From: Antedon mediterranea
Taxonomy: Eukaryota > Echinodermata > Crinoidea > Comatulida > Antedonidae
DNA: 64,000 nucleotides
NCBI RefSeq assembly: GCF_964355755.1
Contig: NC_092670.1
Location: 15,067,201-15,131,200, forward strand
Direction of reading: 5' to 3'
The notes under the pieces are model-generated. The model was not told the DNA's origin. It worked only from the letters and a program-made list of their open reading frames with translations, and did no database searches. Below, piece by piece: positions 54,901 through 60,900 of the stretch. Within the stretch, counting starts at the first letter, position 1. The number at the start of each line of letters is the position of its first letter. The position numbers and the translations under genes are program-made.

Positions 54901-57900
54901 TTAAGAAATGTATATGCTAAAATGATTATGTTAATGAATATGCTAGAATATGAATTGTGTTAAGAAATGTATATGCCGAAGCTAAGCAACGTTGGGCCCG
55001 GTCGCGTTCTGGATTGGAGACCGTCTAGAAATTGCGGCGGGTGCTGTATATACCGGAGAGTGATGGTGTAATGATAATATCGGAATAGCATATGATAGGC
55101 ATGGATTCGAGGTTATCTATACCATACTAATTGCATCATTAGGCAAGCTGCTTTACTCTCATTGCCTTACCAAGGGTCCCAAATGATCAGAAAGTGCTGG
55201 ATGGATCACCCTCATTAAATACGGTAAAAAAAAAAAGAAATGTATGCTAAAATGATTATGCTTAAGAAATGAATATGCTAGAATATGATTTGTGTTAAGA
55301 AATTTATATGCTAAAATGATTATGCTTAAGAAATGAATATGCTAGAATATGATTTGTGTTAAGAAATGTATATGCTAAAATGATTATGCTTAAGAAATGA
55401 ATATGCTAGAATATGATTTGTGTTAAGAAATTTATATGCTAAAATGATTAGGTCAAGAAATAAATATGCTAAAATATGAATTGTGTTAAAAAATGAATGT
55501 GTTTAAGAAAATCAATACGCTAAGAAATTAATACGCTAAGTGGATGTGTTAAGAGCTTAACATTTAAAGAGATGTACTGTATACGTTAAGTTTTGAATAT
55601 TATGAAATGAATATATTTTTAGTAAGTTAAAAAAAAAAGTTTATGAAATTGAAAGGATGAATAGTATGGTAGGGAGTGTACAGGGTGGCGAAATGGAGGG
55701 TGTGAGTGTTGGGGAGTGTAGGAGGTGGCGAAATGGAGGGTGTGGGTGGTTGGGAGTGTAGCAGGTGGCGAAATGGAGGGTGTGGGTGGTGGGAAGTATA
55801 GGTGGTGGCGAAATGGAGGGTGTGGGTGGTGTGAAGTGTAGGAGGTGGCGAAATGGAGGGTGTGGGTGGTGGGAAGTATAGGTGGTGGCGAAATGGAGGG
55901 TGTGGGTTGTGAGAAGTGTAGGAGGTGGCGAAATGGAGGGTGTGGGTGGTGGGGAGTATAGGTGGTGGCGAAATGGAGGGTGTGGGTTGTGGGGAGTGTA
56001 GGATGTGGCGAAATGGAGGGTGTGGGTTGTAGAGAGTGTAGGAGGTGGCGAAATGGATGGTGTGGGTTGTAGGGAGTGTAGGTGGTGGCGAAATCGAAGG
56101 TATGGGTTGTTGGAAGTGTAGGAGGTGGCGAAATCGAGGGTATGGGTTGTAGGGAGCATAGGTAGTGGCGAAATCAAGGGTGTGGGTTGTAGGGAGTGTA
56201 GGTGGTGGCGAAATCGATAGTGTGGGTTGTAGGGAGTGTAGGATGTGGCAAAATGGAGGGTTTGAGTGGTAGGGAGTATAGGAGGTGGTGAAATCGAGGG
56301 TGTAGGTGGTGGGAAGTGTAGGAGGTGGCGAAATCGAGGGTGTGGGTGGTGGGGAGTGTAGGGGGTAAAAAAATGGAGGGTTTTTTGGTGGTGGGGAGTA
56401 GGAAAGACAAATTAATTATTCATTTCATTCGTTTATTATTTATTTCGTAATAAAATGTACATATACTGCATTACAGATACAAAGCTTTTAACTAATATAC
56501 ATACTTACATAATAAAACAATACAAGAAAAAAAAAATATACAAAAGCCCATGGACCACAGACTGGTAATAGGTGTACATTAGATCTCTCAGAGTAAAAAT
56601 TAATATCAATATTGTTGTCTACTTAAGAGTATTGAAAAGGATTTCAATAGCAAATTTAATCAGTCAATTTGTAACAATTCGCATGATGCTCAACATATAA
56701 ATGGTTGATGACAACATAGGCCTACAGTTTTGAGACTAAAACTTCAAAAGTATTTTTTACCTTTGCCAAGGACTCGGAGGTATATGTTGTCGATCGAGTG
56801 TGTTTGTTTGTTTGTTTGTTTGTTAGCAGGATTACTCAAAAAGTAATTACAACAACTTTACCAAAATGAAAATACAGATAGATATGTAGTCATTTGGAGA
56901 CAGTCTTAAAGTACCAAGTAAACTGAAATTGCATTTTCTCGAGAACTACTTGTCCAAAAAACTTCATCTTTGTACAAGAGGCAAGAGTTATAATTTGTGA
57001 TTTGTAATTTTAAAACACAATTTGATTTAATTAAGGTTTTTTTTATACGAGTAGTTTTAAAAAACCTATTTCTTTTAAAATTCACCTGTTTGTTTTTGGC
57101 GTTGCTGTTCTATTGTTAGTCAACTGATACTATTGTTAGTTGAAAGGCTGGTAACATAACCATTACACCAAATTCGCATACACATGCTTGTAGTGAAATT
57201 AGCCTAAATCACACACAGCATTAAGACACACACAAATATATATATATGTATATATATTTTCTCTGAGAAATCTTATGTAGAATTTTACAGTAGGCGGTGG
57301 TATGCACTCTTGTTTTACACTGTAAATGTATACAGGTAAGTATCTCACTCATGACTACCAACACCACTGTTAGTTTGTGTAATTTAAGTTAAAAAGATCA
57401 GACAATTGGCAAAGATTTGATACATTGAAGAGTTTTGGCAATGTTGACTGTATTGATTCAAAAATAGACTAAATGAACCTACTTTGTGTAGTCACTTGTG
57501 TTGTTGTGGTAATTTCTGTTACAGTACAGTCAGTGGCTGGTACTGCACAATAGCTACTAGAATCTATTTTTCCCTCTGGACAATTACATCTACTACAGCG
57601 AGGTCCAACACTTGATGGACATTGTGACATTATCAGTTCTCCTCTGCAATCGAGTCTGCAATCACAGAAGTCTTCACAACTTTCCACTACAATTCAAAAA
57701 CAAGTTAAAAACATTATCAAATGCACATAAGTATATCATTTTATTACAGAATGAAAATTGCATACAAAATATCAATACAACAAAGTGTACTTTAAACGGT
57801 AAGACCTAAAAAGTTAAAAGTTACTAAAAAAAGTTTTAAAAAACCCCAAAAGTAATGTTCAAAAAATTAAGTTGTTTTAAAAGTTAAAAACAGAGTTAAA

Positions 57901-60900
57901 GTCCTTTAAACCCAAGAGATTCAAGGAACTCCCCATATGGAAGGGCCCCCACTGTGACACTTGATATATACAATATCTGGACCACAAGTTAAATTACAAT
58001 CAGGCACCCAGTAGAAAACCGTTATAGCGAAAATTCCTACTGTAGTGTATATCTTTATTACGTACACAAAATACAGGAATACCAAATGCAAAAGCTTGTA
58101 GAATCATTATACAATAATCTATTTTTAGTATTATTGCTTTGGACTGTCAAAGCAGGGAGTTGTTATCAACTCCCTGGTCAAAGCTTTAACCTAACTAAAT
58201 GGAATACTTGAAATCATTTCACAGTACAAAGAGCTTACTTGTGGTTGTTGTCATGGTTGAAGTTGTTGGTTGAGTTGTTGGTAAGCCAGTTGTTGTTGGT
58301 GTTGTTGCTGGTGTTGTTGTAAGGGTACAACTGACTGCATAACAACTGACTGATGTTCCTAAACAGAGACACTCTGTACATTCTTCATTGTGTGAAGGCC
58401 ATTTTTCCCTATACTGAAAAAGAAAATTGTATACATGAAATGAAACCTAATTATTCTGGGATTATGCTATACTACTATATTAAGTATGCAGTCATTGGCA
58501 TGCACTAAGAGCACATCACTAAAGTATACTGAGTTTTTTTTCTAGTGTAGTTTACTAGGCACTAAAGTCCAAGATGGCACGAGTGCTGCTGACCAGGTTT
58601 CAATTTTTTGGTTAGCAGCGAAGGTGTATTCCCATATTTCGGTTTGGTTTTAGCCCTTTTTCCCTCTTTCAGTTTGTAATTGAATAATACAGTTTTATAT
58701 TCAAGCCCGCAGGTAAGGGGGTTTGTAGGGTTTGAAATAGCCCCCTTTTTTCTGAATGCCCTTTCAAACAAGAGACAACAATGGGCTGAACTTTTTTGAC
58801 CATCCTACTTAGACAGCACTGCAGGCAATTTTTGTTACATAGGTAGGCCTAAATATCTCTTGCTTACATTTGCAATTTCCCCAATTTGTAGAAAAAGACC
58901 ACTCCCCCTCCCCGCCCACCAACATGGCTGCCAAAATCCAGGTTCGAGCTTGCTATATTTACAAAAGAACTACAGTATGTAATATTTACAATATATCCAT
59001 GACCATTATCAACACAGTTGCAGTTATGCTGAGCTACGCAATGGGTACCATTGTAGAATCTGTCTTCGCCTATGCATTCACAGCATATGGTACTAGTATC
59101 ATGGGCCAAGCAAGCAATATTTTGACATGTGTCTTGCCTGCAACTGCCATCATTTAGTGGACATGGCACTGACATCTGTCCATGAGGACAAGCTACAAAA
59201 ATATGAATGTTAAATTAGCACAACCTCAAAGAAATATTACATACAAAATAAACTTGATAGTTATTGGAATAATAATAATAAGATTTTGATAAAACAGCGA
59301 CGATATTATGCTGGCCGCAGTTGCCTTCCATACAATATTTGTGGCGTTTCATATTGTAACTTTTCGCGGCACTGTTTTGCCTGTAGTTAGTTAATCAGTC
59401 ATAAACTTCAGTCGTACCTTTGTAGGTAAGAAATATTAGTTTAAAATGGATAAATCACTATAACTGTTGAAACAGCTTGTTTTAGATATATTTAGGATAC
59501 TATGGATATTAATGTTATTGCATTTTGAGAATCTATATAATAGTTTTGATTGTGTATAGTTCGAAGGGTGAACTAGTTATCACACAGTATGCACACATGT
59601 GCGCGAGATGCTGTGGTATATAGCCTGGCTTGGTTTGCGGGATGGTTTCTTCTTAGTTGCTATGGCAACAGGGATAGTGTTGAAAAGGCGATTGGAAGTA
59701 CCTTTTTGATGGTTATGTTTAGGGTGATCCCTTAATGTTTACATTTGTTGTAATTTGTACTTTTTAATAGTTTTATAGATTTCGTAGATTGTCAGTTATA
59801 GTTTTTTCCTTCATAGGTATTAAAATTTAACAGTATACATTCACAGATGTTTTTCATTGTGCTGCATCCATAGGCTCACAGCTTTGTAAGTTATGTCATA
59901 CTATAAAAGATACTGTATGTAAACAACAAACTATGTAACAATTTAATTAACAATGATATAGCATATATAATCATATTTATATGATAGCAAGGTTTAAAGT
60001 ATTTCATATGTACTACTGTATTTGAATATCAATTTGAAGGAATTATACTTTCTGTTATTTTCAGTTACCATACGTACCATACACACATATTCAATCATTG
60101 AATAAAACGGTTATACTTAACGGAGCATTTCTAAGCTGTTTGATTTGTGTCCGTGAAAGATATATAAAATGAGGTGGTTGGTAGGTCTAAATGATACGTG
60201 AAATCTAATTTAGTTTAGTTTATCATCCGTGTTAATCATCTCACTTGTGTAATGCCTGACGTTGCTGCGTTGTGTCAAAATGGGTACCAAGCATAAAAGC
60301 TCCAATATACATAGGTTATTCTACAGCAATGGCTGTTATTACCATCAATAAGAATACTTACATGGCGGAGGATGTGGTGGTCCAGTTGTAGTAATAGTTA
60401 CAGGTGTAGTTATTTCTTCTACAGAATAAAAACAAACAATATATCTAGTGAAGTATAACCTAAATAATGTGAATTTATAACACAGATATCCCTATTTTGT
60501 ATTGGTTGATTTCATTTAAAATACTATAAATCAATTGTCAACTTGAGATAACACAAATAATGATCAAATATGATTTAATGTAGTATGTCAATACACATGT
60601 TGTTTCTCAAAAATAGATATAAGAAACAAATAATGAGTGCTTTCATAAGTTGTTACATATCAGACTTATGTAATGCTTGGTGTCTTACCACATCCTCTCT
60701 CATCTCTGCATCTTGGAGGACAGTCACATATACCGTCACAACGATTTATAGTATTAGTACAACTGTTTGGTGAGCATGAAAATTGACCAATTCCCTCACA
60801 ATGTGAATAGTGACACCCTGGGCAGCAATTGCCATCTGGTTGCCATTTTATGTAAGTCTAATAAATAAATAATAAATTACTCTACTCGAGTACTGCAGTA

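Noticed and set aside
54976-55050. Functional 5S rRNA gene
   Set aside because: The first third is missing, the sequence is diverged and it is fused to a SINE body with an A-tail.
55641-56410. Minus-strand frame of about 178 residues rich in Pro/His/Thr
   Set aside because: It is generated by the 40-bp minisatellite, has no splice or domain support and shifts frame with array variants.
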